A stretch of DNA of 64,000 nt from Chaetoderma sp. LZ-2023a (Eukaryota > Mollusca > Caudofoveata > Chaetodermatida > Chaetodermatidae): NCBI GenBank assembly GCA_034401795.1, contig CM067366.1, positions 83,283,647 through 83,347,646 on the forward strand, in the 5' to 3' direction. The notes beneath the pieces were generated by a model. That model worked only from the letters and a program-made list of their open reading frames with translations. It ran no database searches and was not told the origin of the DNA. The position numbers and the translations under genes were made by a program. Shown here piece by piece: positions 1-11,790 of this stretch (the stretch's first letter is position 1; every line of letters starts with the position of its first letter).

Positions 1-354
1 GTAACCCAGCAGTACACGTTCCTTTATGATGTTTAAGAAGTACTCCACAGATGCACCATAAGCTTCGCGTTTCTCCGGATTAAAGAACACCCAACCCCAG
101 CCCACCCTCATCCCTCCACCTCAATATATTTCTGACATATAAGTGTTGGTTACCTGCTTGATTGACAGGTTGCACATTTATTGCACTTATTTTGAGATCT
201 GACGACATTATGTTAGAGTGTCTCCATGCATATGGAAAACTATTTCGATACCAGCTCTGAATTCTGCAATCAGCAACAGTTTAATATAGCAATAATAAAT
301 AAGATTTTTGCAACCCGAAGATGCTCGCTCATTTTAGGTCGCCTTTAAAATGTA
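1..354. other. No gene seen
   Basis: AT-rich sequence with stops in all frames. I see no recognisable element. Confidence 0.5.
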
Positions 355-475
355 GGGCATGGTACAGTGTGCGTACGCGCGTGTATTCTCGCGCGTGCGT
401 GTGTGCGTGCGTTCGGGTGTACGTACGTGCGTGCGTGCGCGCGTGCGTGCGTGCGTGCGTGTGTGTACGTGTGCG
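355..475. repeat. Alternating GTGCGT/CGCGTG simple repeat
   Basis: Degenerate GTGCGTGCG-type alternating purine-pyrimidine tract with embedded CGCGCG steps. Such tracts can adopt Z-DNA; that is general knowledge and not shown here. No coding content. Confidence 0.8.
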
Positions 476-699
476 ACAAAGCTAGTCATTCGCCATCGGT
501 GTTGGAATCAGTATCTGCGTTGATGTCACTGTCGGTACTAGTCTAGGCGTTAGCTTTGGTGAAGCTTCATCAAATGGCAATCTCATCAACAAGGGTCTAT
601 ATGATTTCGGTAAAAAATTTCTATGCGATGGTTACAAGTAGTCTGCATCAAGAAGAAATAATATATCTTTAGCGTTTGAACTTAGTGGTACATTTTGTC

Positions 700-955
700 A
701 CCTGGACACCTTATATAAGAGAATGCTGTATATTCTATAACATGGACGGCTAATAATATGCTTAAGATGATGTGGTATTATTCCATCATAGGGACGTCTA
801 ACATAAGACAATGTGATATACGCTATCATATGGACAGATAATATAAGACAATGTGGTATATTCTATTATTCTATGCCATGTACGCGTAATATAAGATGAA
901 GTGGTGTATTCTATTATATGATGGCTAATATCAGATGAGGTGGTGTAAATTACTA
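700..955. repeat. Degenerate tandem repeat, unit about 50 bp
   Basis: About five imperfect copies of a unit built on 'atgtggtatattctat', then 'catatggac', then 'taatataagac'. On the minus strand the unit gives a repeated IIEYTTSSYI-like peptide at 798-1004. I take that frame as a by-product of the repeat and not a gene. Confidence 0.7.
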
Positions 956-1114
956 TCCACCACCACACACCCCACCCCATCCCTCCACCCCTAGACCACC
1001 GCACCCAGACAGATAAAATAAGATAGTTAAGTAAGACATTTGAATTCTTTTATCATCAATAACAGAGAAATGGCTACCACACCTCTAATTATATGAATCC
1101 ATTTCCTCACTCAA

Positions 1115-1420
1115 TCATATGACGCCATACTCAACTACGTCATGCATGACTCGAAATAGTCCATCTTTAGCGCTTAATACTCCGACACGTTGTACGAATT
1201 GTATGTCTTTACCATTTAATAAACATTCCTGATACTGCCTTAGGCAGCAATAGCGCCCAGTCAAATTAGTTTCAAAATATTCAACAGGTTTCCCTGTATG
1301 GTTTTCTGGTAATTGATAGTCAAGAAGTTCAGGGATCGATCAATCCCAGCACGAACGAGGTGTGGGAGGAGAATAACTAGGGATGGGCGGGTCATAGTTA
1401 AAACTAGAAATGTCCATTCA
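1115..1420 (+). mobile_element. Foldback element A, copy 1
   Basis: Carries the family A landmarks in order: TGACG-rich segment, 'cgttgtacgaattgtatg', 'atttaataaacattc', the hairpin right arm ending in 'caaaatattcaaca', 'gatcgatcaatccc', then 'gggatgggcggg' and a 'gaaatgtcc' end. The left hairpin arm is largely deleted. Family A has about 16 copies in this window. It has no coding capacity, so it is probably MITE-like and mobilised in trans (inference). Confidence 0.7.
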
Positions 1421-1748
1421 CTGTCACAGAGAAAACACGATAATGAGAAAATGTCAAACTACAGAATGTTAGTGGTGGTCCAGCAATAGCATGACAGAGC
1501 CACAAAATGCATCTGGGATAAATGAAGTAGATTATGACATTCTACTTGCAGTGGTCAACGTGAGATGCTCAAACAGCGAGAGTTGGCAAGGGAAAGGAAA
1601 AATAAACGTGTTCACTGTGAAAGAGACTAACAGCCTCTATTCACTAAATCAATAAGCTATATATAATACATAAAAAATGATGCTTTTGATGATGATGCAT
1701 GGCAAACATATAAAAATAGAGAGTTGTCGACATCACGTGATACAGATC
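1421..1748. other. No gene seen
   Basis: Non-coding, AT-rich flank between an A element and the microsatellite block. Nothing recognisable. Confidence 0.4.
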
Positions 1749-3245
<1,497 letters not shown>

Positions 3246-3264
3246 CAGACATTATGGTGTCCGA

Positions 3265-3335
3265 TTTCTCATTATGGGCTGTTATAAATCCTTTTCTGCT
3301 CGATCACACGATCAAGAGAGTAGGATCATCAAATC
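3265..3335 (+). repeat. Arm of a 70-bp inverted repeat pair (left)
   Basis: The reverse complement closely matches 4681-4752, sharing 'tcgtgtgatc', 'agcagaa', 'tttacaacagc' type blocks and 'aatgagaaa'. The arms are about 1.35 kb apart. They could be two copies of a dispersed repeat or the ends of a decayed transposon. Confidence 0.6.
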
Positions 3336-3404
3336 ATTTTTGCAATCACTTGAGAGGTTTACTTCGCGTGATAAATGTCAGTGAGATATAAAATCCTTCT
3401 GGTT

Positions 3405-3760
3405 GTAAGGAAATCTGCCATACCTCACTTAGTCAACACACCATGTTATCATGCCATCCACCATGCGCTATATTGGCAAAACATTTTGTTACAATGCCAT
3501 ATGCCATATATCATTTCATGTGGCAATGCCATCTGTCACACGTAATACTGTCAACCGTTCGTGTTGCAATATCATCTGCCATACTTCCTCGTGCTAAGGC
3601 TTCCAGTTGAAAATGCCAACCCGTCATGTTCATATGGACAACCATTCTTGTTATCATGTCAAATGGCACACGTCATCTTGTAACCCAATCGTGCTTCGAT
3701 ATCATCGACCATGCTTCATATTGCTAACTCTTCGTGTGGGCATGCCATAATGCAACACCC
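3405..3760. repeat. Degenerate satellite-like tandem repeat
   Basis: Many imperfect copies of a 30-40 bp unit based on 'atgccatctgccatac', 'cgtcatgttg' and 'caat'. The phasing has drifted, so I read it as an old satellite array. No supported ORF. Confidence 0.6.
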
Positions 3761-3992
3761 GATATTTCCCGTCACTGTGCCATGCAACTATCATATTTCG
3801 CAATTTTGAAAGCTTAGTAAACGATAATGCGCCATTACTAGCATAATAATATGCTTGAATCGATGAATTGTATGCCTGCCTCATCACCTTCCTTCACAGA
3901 TTCTCCCATATGGCAACCCTCCAACAACTGACAGTAGTCTTCACACGTTCATTCCCCGATTCCACATAAGAACCTCCCACACACGAAGTAAT

Positions 3993-4352
3993 ATGGCAGA
4001 CGAATTAATGATCATAACGCTATCTCTCGGAGGTATGACGTTATTGTCTGAGGAATCTTCCTCTCATGACGTCATTCCCCATATGCGACACGCAAACATA
4101 ATAATATTGTCTGACGAATCTCTCTCTCTCTCTCATGACGTCATTCCCCATATGCAACTCGCAAACATGACGTTATTGGCTGATGAATCCCTTACTCATG
4201 ACGTCATTTCCCAGGTAAACGTCCCAAGCATGATGCCACTTGATTGTAAAACCAGCACCATGGATTGGGGCAGTAATAACAATAGACTGACCTTTCGGAG
4301 GTATCTGCTAATGTGGCTGGTCGCGGTCTTGCGTCAACATAAAATCAAATGA
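3993..4352 (+). CDS. ORF made of an about 66-bp tandem repeat
   Basis: A 119-codon frame whose first 70 residues are three imperfect copies of a peptide of the form L-S-x-E-S then SHDVIPHM then x-x-A-N. The DNA unit is about 66 bp and each copy contains the palindrome TGACGTCA, flanked in one copy by a (CT)n run. The frame stays open because the unit length is close to a multiple of three. I do not recognise a family. It may be a tandem repeat that is open by chance; there is no splice or promoter evidence. Confidence 0.2.
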   Translation: MADELMIITLSLGGMTLLSEESSSHDVIPHMRHANIIILSDESLSLSHDVIPHMQLANMTLLADESLTHDVISQVNVPSMMPLDCKTSTMDWGSNNNRLTFRRYLLMWLVAVLRQHKIK

Positions 4353-4551
4353 AGCGCACACGTGGTGATGGATTTGGGGATGGTGCTAGACTGGTTCCCG
4401 GCTGTGTCAACAGCTTCTTTACAAAAGTGTGCGGTAGATGTTTCATCTTTGTTGTATTTCTCTGTACTATGCACATTTCCTGTAGGAAATTCTTCCCTTT
4501 AATGCGGATTCTCTGCCGACACCATTACTATATGAAACTGTGATGTTTAGA

Positions 4552-4690
4552 TTAACCCTTCAATTAACAAATCTGGTCAGGAATCTCAAAATATGCGCCT
4601 ATTGACTATCCATTAGTAGGCCAAGAGACAACTATTTTTGAAATATTACCAGTGGAATGTCTGGCTCGCTTATTGAGTCATGATTTGATG
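4552..4690 (+). mobile_element. Foldback element B, half copy
   Basis: Starts at 'attaaccctt' and runs through 'ggccaagaga', 'actatttttgaaa' and 'accagtggaatg'. It then stops where a full copy would fold back. Family B elements are near-palindromic, about 200-280 bp, with TTAACCCTTTAA-like ends. Confidence 0.65.
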
Positions 4691-4752
4691 GTCCTACTCC
4701 CTCGGTCGTGTGATCAAGCAGAACAATGATTTACAACAGCTCATAGTGAGAA
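4681..4752 (-). repeat. Arm of a 70-bp inverted repeat pair (right)
   Basis: Partner of 3265-3335 in opposite orientation. Confidence 0.6.
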
Positions 4753-4785
4753 AGTTATAAGCTCTTCCAGCGTTTTGCGCGTGTC

Positions 4786-5000
4786 GAGATTGATTTATAT
4801 ACTTTGAATCACGAATTCCCCATATTCCCATTTCAAGGTAGCTATAAAGGTAAGCTGTTGACTATTTTGAAGCTAATTCTACTCGGTGTGAAAGCAACAG
4901 CGCCCAGTCAAATGCGCTTCGAAATATTCAATAGAATGGTTAATAAATTGTGTTTTCATAAATGACATAATTCGTACACTTCATGATGGACTTTCAATGT
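4786..5000 (-). mobile_element. Foldback element A, copy 2
   Basis: Reverse orientation. Contains 'aaaggtaagctgttgac', then a diverged hairpin with 'caacagcgcccagtcaaat', then the reverse of the AATAAA-bearing segment. The outer parts are eroded. Confidence 0.65.
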
Positions 5001-5039
5001 GCTCAGGGAGAGTCCTTAGCTATCCCCCCCCCCCCCCCT

Positions 5040-5690
5040 CCCCAGGTTCCTCTTCGTCATCAGTGTACCCAGTCCAGCTTCTTTAGATTGGTATGTAGCA
5101 CACTGGACCTTTCCTGTTTTAGCTATGCCACGCCCACCTGTAGCTAGGCTCCACACACACTTCGCCGTGTTCGGATGAATCGATCCCCGAATGCCCTAAC
5201 TATCAATTTCCTGAAAACTATACAGGTAAGCTGTTGAATATTGTGTAACTAATTTGACTGGGCGCTGTTGGTTTCAAAATATTCAACAGAATATTTATTA
5301 AATAGTAAAGACATACAATTCGTACAACAATGCGTAGTCTGTCTTCAAACATGCGTTCGTGACGTACTTATCTACGCCATTCGTGACGTTATTATGAGGT
5401 CACTCTACACGTCACGTTTTTTATTATGACGTCATATGCTGGATGGATAAAGTGGAAATGTCCCTAGGCAGGTTTGTGCAGAGACGTTCTCTACGTGCTT
5501 TATAGATATTGGCCCGAATACAGCAAATACCACGGCTTTCCGTGTGGGGTTGTCTTCTGGCATTCACAGAACATGGCCAAACAGCGACCATCTTTGTTAG
5601 GCCACCTTCACCAACAGTGGGACTGTATTGCACATCTCGTATAACACTTTATTTGAGATTATACTGTCCAGCCAACCATGTTGGGTGTTA
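5040..5690 (-). mobile_element. LINE 3' fragment (YADD family), interrupted by A
   Basis: Sequence at 5047-5103 ('gtacccagtcc', 'ttagattg', 'gtagcacact') and at 5465-5690 matches, in the same order, the 3' LINE fragment at 22,620-22,990, but the two parts are separated here by an A element. Read on the minus strand, the second part encodes the C-terminal tail also seen near 19.9-20.05 kb, including a 'KARRERLCTNL'-type motif. It is a decayed remnant with no intact frame. Confidence 0.6.
5104..5464 (-). mobile_element. Foldback element A, copy 3 (complete, nested in LINE)
   Basis: The best-bounded A copy, about 360 bp. Because it splits a LINE fragment, both ends can be placed: one reads 'ggacctttcc' and the other 'gtggaaatgtcc', an imperfect terminal inverted repeat. 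Order inside: 'ttagctatgcc', 'gaatcgatcc', 'acaggtaagctgttgaat', a short hairpin, 'atttattaaatag', 'acaattcgtacaac', then several TGACG/TGACGTCA motifs. No ORF. Confidence 0.75.
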
Positions 5691-6117
5691 ACTTACGAAG
5701 GTGGATACTATATTCCTGCCATTATAAATCTATATTCAATTCTGAAATAATTTGTGCTTAGATTATTCACAACGACACGTTGATGGATCCGCAAAATTGC
5801 AGTGGAATTCATTAAGCATGATATCGTATTGGCCGGACAGAGCATGTGCAGTTATTTGAAAATTAAACGTCAACTTTTCCAAATTATAGAAAACTTCCCA
5901 GGGAAGCACATGTAATGCTTAATATCCAGATATTCCCAAATCCGATTTTCAAAATGATCATGAAGGAACGCTCCACCACAATAATTCAACTTGCACCTGT
6001 CCCCAGTTCAATTAGTTTCCAAATATTCAGCAAAATATTTCAAACTATCAATGGTTTGTCGCATTTGGCATTTATTGTTCAGAATGTTAGCCTAGTCGGG
6101 ATTGTAATAGAGGGATC
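5690..6117. other. No gene seen
   Basis: Non-coding. A 75-codon frame at 5915-6142 shows no recognisable motif. Confidence 0.4.
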
Positions 6118-6440
6118 CATTTTTAGCTATGCTTATTTCTAACTAAACTCCGCCCACGGTTTATGCGTGATGCCATTGATTTATATACGGTGAACCCTGA
6201 ATTCTCACAATCCTAATTCAAGGTAATTATACAGGTAAGCTAATGAATTTTTTTAAACTCATTTTACTTGGTAAGGTTGCTGGCTGCTTCTGTTTACTAA
6301 ATGGTATAATACATACAACTCGTACACTTGGTAGACTTTTCAATGTTCATGACGGAGATAGATACGTCATTGATTGCGAATTTTGACTGCGACGTCAAAC
6401 TACATGTGGCGCAATAGGTTATGACTGCATAATCCTGAGT
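6118..6440 (-). mobile_element. Foldback element A, copy 4
   Basis: Starts with 'tttttagctatgc', continues through 'tatacaggtaagc' and a strongly diverged hairpin to 'acaactcgtacac' and a TGACGTCA-like block. Reverse orientation. Confidence 0.6.
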
Positions 6441-7269
6441 GGCAGATCGGACCTATCCATTCTTGTACTGGTTTATTACATGGAGACCTAGCCAGGTGGT
6501 TATCTCTTAATCGGCGTGTGGGCGTTATAGCCTAATTACTACTAGCCTGGTTTATCCGCCAACACAGCCATAAATCTCACAGGTATTCAAGCTATTGAGA
6601 CATTCCTTTAGTCGCGTATCACAAATCATTTATGAAATGATTGTTAAATAACATGATTGATTTATAGTATGTAATTCTGCTACTATGCTCAATTCTAAGA
6701 TAGAAAATGCTTCTGTAGACATAGTAAATCACACGTTGTTATGGCTCTATTAGTGTGGTCATAAGGATAACAGGAAGCAATGCTGCTAAGTAAAATAGTA
6801 AGACTATCTATGTTAATGTTATACCAGTGCTAGCATAGGCCTATATGTTTTCTATATTGGCCTGAATATACTTTTAAACAGTACCACACTGGAATCCTGG
6901 TTCTCGCAAAAAGAGCAAAACCTGTTTGAAACAACGACATAAGCGAAGAGCAAATATAGTCGCGAATGTCACGACAATACCAGATGCCTTTTGTTATGAT
7001 TCGTAGGGAATTATAAAGAAAAATACTTTTCAAAAGCTTCAGAAGACCGAGAAATAAAAACAAATAACACTGTCCTGAAACGATTTGTTCCATGGAATAA
7101 CACTGTCATGAACCGATTTGTTCTATCGGGTAAGTGCTTATGTCGCATTCTCTAAGGAACACCTGTCCCAATAACAACATACAGATGGGAGGATGGGTGA
7201 ACATGCCAAAGTGCATTGAAAATAAGTCAAGTAAGAACGGGAAATGAAGGATTATGTGAAGAGACGTAA
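6441..7269. other. No gene seen
   Basis: Non-coding. The 87-codon minus frame at 6830-7093 has no recognised motif and no supporting signals. A short duplication around 7075-7115 repeats 'ggaataacactgtc' and 'cgatttgttc'. Confidence 0.4.
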
Positions 7270-7690
7270 AAGAATCAAAATAAATTTTTAAATAACTTTG
7301 AAATAACGGGAATAAACCAAAGCCAATAAGACAAGATATGTTAGAATAAAATTACATAAAATAAAATAAATAAAGTATAGTAAAATAGAGTACAGTTAAT
7401 AATGCAGTTAACTTGTATAAACTAAGCTAAAATTCAACTGAATTAAGAAAGCAAGTGAAGAATAAGGTAAAATATTAAATAAAGTAATTTAAAACAGAGT
7501 GTTATTAAAAAACTGGGAATAAAAGTTAGGTAGAATAAAATAGCACAGGACAAAGTAATTAAAAAAAGTACAATGTCGTAATGCAAAAACAGATTAATTG
7601 AGTATAACTGGGTAAAGACACGTAAAGTAAAATAAAGTAAGTAAAATAATTTAAAATTAAATAAAGTAAAATAAAATAAAACGCATTAAA
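7270..7690. repeat. A-rich low-complexity tract (AAATAAAGTA-like)
   Basis: More than 400 bp dominated by degenerate 'aaataaagtaaaat' words on the plus strand, with strong A over T asymmetry. No gene. Confidence 0.7.
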
Positions 7691-7940
7691 ATCAAATGAT
7701 TTTACCGTTCCATCGCGAAGGCTGCCTCTACAGGCCTCTACAGTGGTCTAGAAGAATGCCCTTTTATAGACCAATATAAAACAATTTTTTTAAATCTACC
7801 ACTGGAATGACTGGCTCGGTAACAGAGCCAGTCATCCCAGTAGTAGATTTTCAAAATTAGTTTTCTCTTGACCTGCAAATTGACATTTAACTAACAAATA
7901 TTTGGAAATTCTTGATCAAATTGAGTAATTAAAGGGTTAA
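7690..7940 (+). mobile_element. Foldback element B, full copy
   Basis: Contains the palindromic core 'accactggaatgactggctc' followed by its inverted partner 'gagccagtcatcccagt', then 'ttttctcttgacctgcaaat', and ends near 'aattaaagggttaa'. Confidence 0.75.
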
Positions 7941-8289
7941 TGTAAATTTTATCAAAGTAATGTAAGAGCTATAAGGGATTGCAGATCCTCGGCCTCTGGC
8001 TTTTATCTCATTGTAAAAGAAAATTCGGATTTTCAGGATCTTTTGTATCACGCCCAAACTGTGCAATACTAGTGTATGGTCGCACTATTTCTCGTGCTAA
8101 CATTTGAGCCAAAAGGGACCAGAAGTTTCTCAGATATCCATAAATCCAAAAGTCGATCTGCTCAGGATCCGGAATATTTAATCTGGATCAGGGCTAATGT
8201 CTGAATCTCGTGTTGCACTGCAAGTTCCTTCGTTGTGTTAAAATCTGTGCAAAGGCGAATACGTAGTGTTTGAGATACAGCAGCAGGCG

Positions 8290-8377
8290 AGCACACAGAA
8301 AGCCATACAGACAGACATGCAGGCAGGCAGGCGCGCAAGCAAGCAGCAGGCAGGCAGGCAGGCGCGCAAGCAAGCAG

Positions 8378-8441
<64 letters not shown>

Positions 8442-8461
8442 TAGGCAGACATGCAGGCATG

Positions 8462-8524
<63 letters not shown>

Positions 8525-8612
8525 ACAGACAGACAGACAGACGGACGGACGGACGGACGGACGGACAGACAGACGGACGGACGGACGGACGGACAGACAG
8601 ACAGAGAGACAG
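8290..8612. repeat. Compound tetranucleotide array GGCA, GACA, GGAC
   Basis: Starts with GGCA/GCGCAAGCAAGCA variants, continues as nearly pure (GGCA)n, then (GACA)n and (GGAC)n. All long frames here (LPAC or RQAG repeats) are artefacts of the 4-bp period. Confidence 0.95.
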
Positions 8613-9085
8613 ACCCGATCCCACACACTTCTCCTTACTGGGCGAAGTCATTAAAGCAAAGTAAAACATCTAAGGTGTGGCATATACACATGAAACAGGG
8701 GGTAATGCTTCAAAATATAAATTTAGACATATCGATAATCCTATACCACCAAGACCCCGCCTTGAAGTGTTTAAAAAATATATTCTACCTAGTACTATTC
8801 AGCTGTGCAGCAATCGGGATATACCATAAAAGCCATGTCATCAATTTTGGTTTTCAAAAATAACCATATGAAATTTGACCAAAATGTTTCAGAACAGATT
8901 TCAGAATTTCAACAGCGTTTCCTGTACACTTGTTATTGAATTGTGATACGGGATATCCATGTTTAAACCCTTGAAGAAAGCAACTCTTTTTCTCGCAATA
9001 ATAAGTTCCAAAACCTGATTAGAATGTTTAGATATGGATTTAGGTTATGCGTCGTGCATATGGATAATTAATAAATACATTAAAT
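8613..9085. other. No gene seen; intron side of the GPCR exon
   Basis: Non-coding. If the exon at 9093-9353 is real, this is the start of its first intron on the minus strand. I could not find the next exon. Confidence 0.4.
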
Positions 9086-9086
9086 T

Positions 9087-9098
9087 ACCCACCTGTCC
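9087..9098 (-). promoter_or_regulatory. Splice donor (5' splice site) of the GPCR exon
   Basis: On the minus strand the sequence reads GGACAG|GTGGGT, a good match to the metazoan CAG|GTRRGT consensus, directly after the first-loop Trp codon region. Confidence 0.55.
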
Positions 9099-9353
9099 AG
9101 CGCTCCAATTATGGCGTGTGAGTCCGTAAAGAACAAGGGGATGAACGAGGCAGGAGGTAGCGAGATCGGTCAATACCAGATTCAGAAGTAGCATTGAAGC
9201 CACTGTCTTCAACTGTCGAGACAGGATCAGAGTTACTATAATCAATAAGTTTAAGGACGTCCCTAACAAGCACAAACTTAAAAATGACACGAATAAACCA
9301 AGTCCTTTCTGAGACGAGAAGATGGAATCGGCTCTTGCGCTGTTGTTTTCCAT
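9093..9353 (-). CDS. First coding exon of a class A GPCR (partial)
   Basis: Encodes 87 residues from the ATG at 9353 (MENNSARAD...). N3-N4-S5 is an N-glycosylation sequon in a short extracellular tail. A hydrophobic segment at about 18-44 fits TM1, with N35 in the position of the conserved TM1 Asn. After a basic turn (SRQLKT), residues 52-76 fit TM2, with the signature LNLVLTDL, where D63 matches the conserved TM2 Asp. W83 fits the first extracellular loop Trp. The frame runs into a splice donor (GGACAG|GTGGGT) just after SAGQ, so the protein continues in another exon not found in this window. A seven-TM receptor for an unknown ligand is implied; subfamily cannot be set from TM1-TM2. A frame extending upstream to a TTG is less likely. 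Confidence 0.65.
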
Positions 9354-9362
9354 TCGAGTCAA

Positions 9363-10224
9363 TTTGTACCATTAAACGCTAAGCGCTGTTGAATTGACTT
9401 GAGAAAAAGATCATTTCTCTGTGTATAAATACTGTTCCTTTGCTTGAGTTATCACAGTCTCCAAATTACTCCACCGAAGCAGAGATACACTCAGATATGC
9501 TTAATGCAGAAGAAAATACACCTATATAGTATATGCCTATAGTCTACGGTGTCATCAAACATCAGAATACAAGGCATCCATCCCTAAGCATAGCAATCGA
9601 TTGTCGCCAAAGAATCTTTTGACCACTACTATCGGAGAAATTCCATGAATACGGAAATATACTTCGTCCGATATGTTTTCTTTTTTTATGTGATGAGCGG
9701 TTTTACAAACGATACGTATCCTTACACTATGCATTAGTTTTGGTGTAATTTTACGTTTTATATTTACGGTCACACATTTGGCTGGTAGTGCCACTGATTT
9801 CATGAACATTCAGCTATTTGATTTGCGACAGGGAGTTATCAGAAAAAAAAGATAAAATACAATTTTTTATCGCAAAATATACATTTGAATACAAAAGAGA
9901 ATCCTGTATTAATGTCCAATTTCATTTCGGCCAGTCACTCCAAATGACAGTTACGTCTAGTTTGTTTGCTGTTGTATCTGCACTATTCACGCGAATTCCT
10001 CTTCATCATTTATTCATGATCGTCTGTAGCAGCAAATGTCGCTAGAAATGATATGAAAGTTTATTATCCACATCTGAGAATGTTCACAGACTTCGAGCGA
10101 ATGATTTACAATCGGGAAATCGGCATCTGAAAAACAGGATGACAATAAGTACATGATGAACTTCTAAAGCGACCACCTGCCTATGGGTCCAAAGAGATAG
10201 TGGTTCTTTGACGCGTTAATGGCT
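9363..10224. other. No gene seen; upstream flank of the GPCR exon
   Basis: AT-rich. The promoter and 5' UTR of the receptor gene could lie here, but I see no clear TATA or initiator. 'gtgtataaatactg' near 9421 is a weak TATA-like match about 70 bp upstream of the ATG on the wrong strand for certainty. Confidence 0.35.
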
Positions 10225-10412
10225 AAATTTGGTCACGAAAATAAAAATATTTGCGGATCGAATGACCATTTGAAGGCCAAGAGAAGACTAAGTTTGAAAA
10301 TTTATTACTGGAATAATTGGCTCAGTTATCGAGCCAGTCATTCCAGTGGTAAAATTTATTTAAAAAAAATACTTCTCTTGACTAGCAAATGGACATTCCT
10401 CAATTTGAGATA
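10225..10412 (+). mobile_element. Foldback element B
   Basis: The core 'ggctcagttatcgagccagt' sits between 'tattactggaat' and 'cattccagtggtaaa', flanked on both sides by the 'ggccaagagaaga' and 'cttctcttgac' arms. Confidence 0.75.
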
Positions 10413-11105
10413 ACGCAGGTTACTGGGCCATTACTTGGCCAGTACTGGGCGAATACCACAGTGGCCAGGTATTCGTTCAGGACCAGCCAAGTAGCCTGCT
10501 TTATCAAGGTATGATATGATTTTATTTATCCATGAGAATGTTTTGTCGCATTATTTAAAAAAATCCATTCATTACTTAATTCATACATTGCGTTTAATTT
10601 AATTCTGGATTTATGGAGGTAATTAACGTGTGCCTATTTATGACACAGTGTTGCTGTCGGTACCAGTGCTCCGTCACATCTTTCAACAACACGTTTCAGC
10701 ACTAGCGTCGATGCTTTCAGCAACATGTTTCAGCACCAGCGTCACTGCGTTCAGAAACAGCTTTCAGCACCAACATTTAAACTGTATTTGAATATTTTAC
10801 AGTCATCACTAAAGCACCACATTTACCTTTTATAAATTAGTCCCAACAAACAATAGAACTCCAGTATGGTGTATCACATATTCCGCTCAATAATTCAATA
10901 ACAAATTGACCAAATTTTGGCGTTTTGTTCCTGTAGCAGCACCAAGCAACAATCAACTTGTTTTCCACATTCTCTACCATGCACACCCACCATGTATGTC
11001 AAGTACTGAATTTACAGAACAGAAACTGCTATGCGCGATGTATCGCGGCTTCATCCAATAATACCAGCTATTGAAGTGGAAGAGGAGAAGACGCGCTAAA
11101 AATCG
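10413..11105. other. No gene seen; small GTTTCAGCACCAGCGTC repeat
   Basis: At 10680-10775 the words 'tttcagcac' and 'agcgtc' recur four times, a short decayed tandem repeat. The rest is non-coding. Confidence 0.45.
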
Positions 11106-11117
11106 TTGATCAACTAT

Positions 11118-11229
11118 GTGTATCTGCTGCTGCTGCCGCTGCTGCTGCTGCTGCTGCTGTTGCTGCTGTTGCTGCTGTTGCTGCTGTTGCTGCTGTTGCT
11201 GCTGTTGCTGCTGTTGCTGCTGCTGCCGC

Positions 11230-11260
<31 letters not shown>

Positions 11261-11790
11261 TCTGTTTCTACTACTACTGCTTGCTGCTAAAACGGCAACT
11301 GATGCTGCTGCTGATGGCACTGTTGCTACGACTATCACTGTTGTTTCTACTACTGCTGTTACGACTATCACCGTAAAGCTGTTGCAACTACTACTGCTGA
11401 TGCTACTAGAATTACTGCTAGTGTTACTTTTCTTACCGCTACTGCTACTGCTACTGCTATTGCTACGGCTGCTGCTACTGCTATTGCTGCTACTGCTGCT
11501 ACTACTACTGCTACTGTTATTGCTACTGATGGTACTGCTGCTACTGCTACTGCTAGTACTACTGATGGTACTGCTGCTACTGCTACTGCTTTTGCTACTT
11601 CTGCTACGGCTGCTATTGCTGCTACTACTACTGCTCCTGCTATTGCTACTGATAGTACTGCTGTTGCTACTGCTGCTACTATTGCTACCTCTACTGCTAC
11701 TGCTGCTACTGCAATTACTACTGCTACTGCTGCTACCGCTCCTACAATCGCTACTGCTACTGCTACTGCTCTTGGGATTTCTACTTTTAC
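11118..11790. repeat. CTG/CTA-type trinucleotide array
   Basis: Nearly 700 bp of CTG, TTG, CTA and related triplets with interruptions such as CGG and GAT. The 244-codon poly-Leu frame on plus and 280-codon Ser/Asn-rich frame on minus are side effects of the triplet period; neither shows non-repeat protein sequence of note. Confidence 0.9.

Noticed and set aside
5915-7093. 75- and 87-codon frames at 5,915-6,142 and 6,830-7,093
   Set aside because: Composition follows the AT-rich background. No motif, no splice context.
8162-8863. ORFs of LPAC, RQAG and TDGR repeats
   Set aside because: A 4-bp repeat gives open 4-residue periodic frames on both strands. No gene signal.
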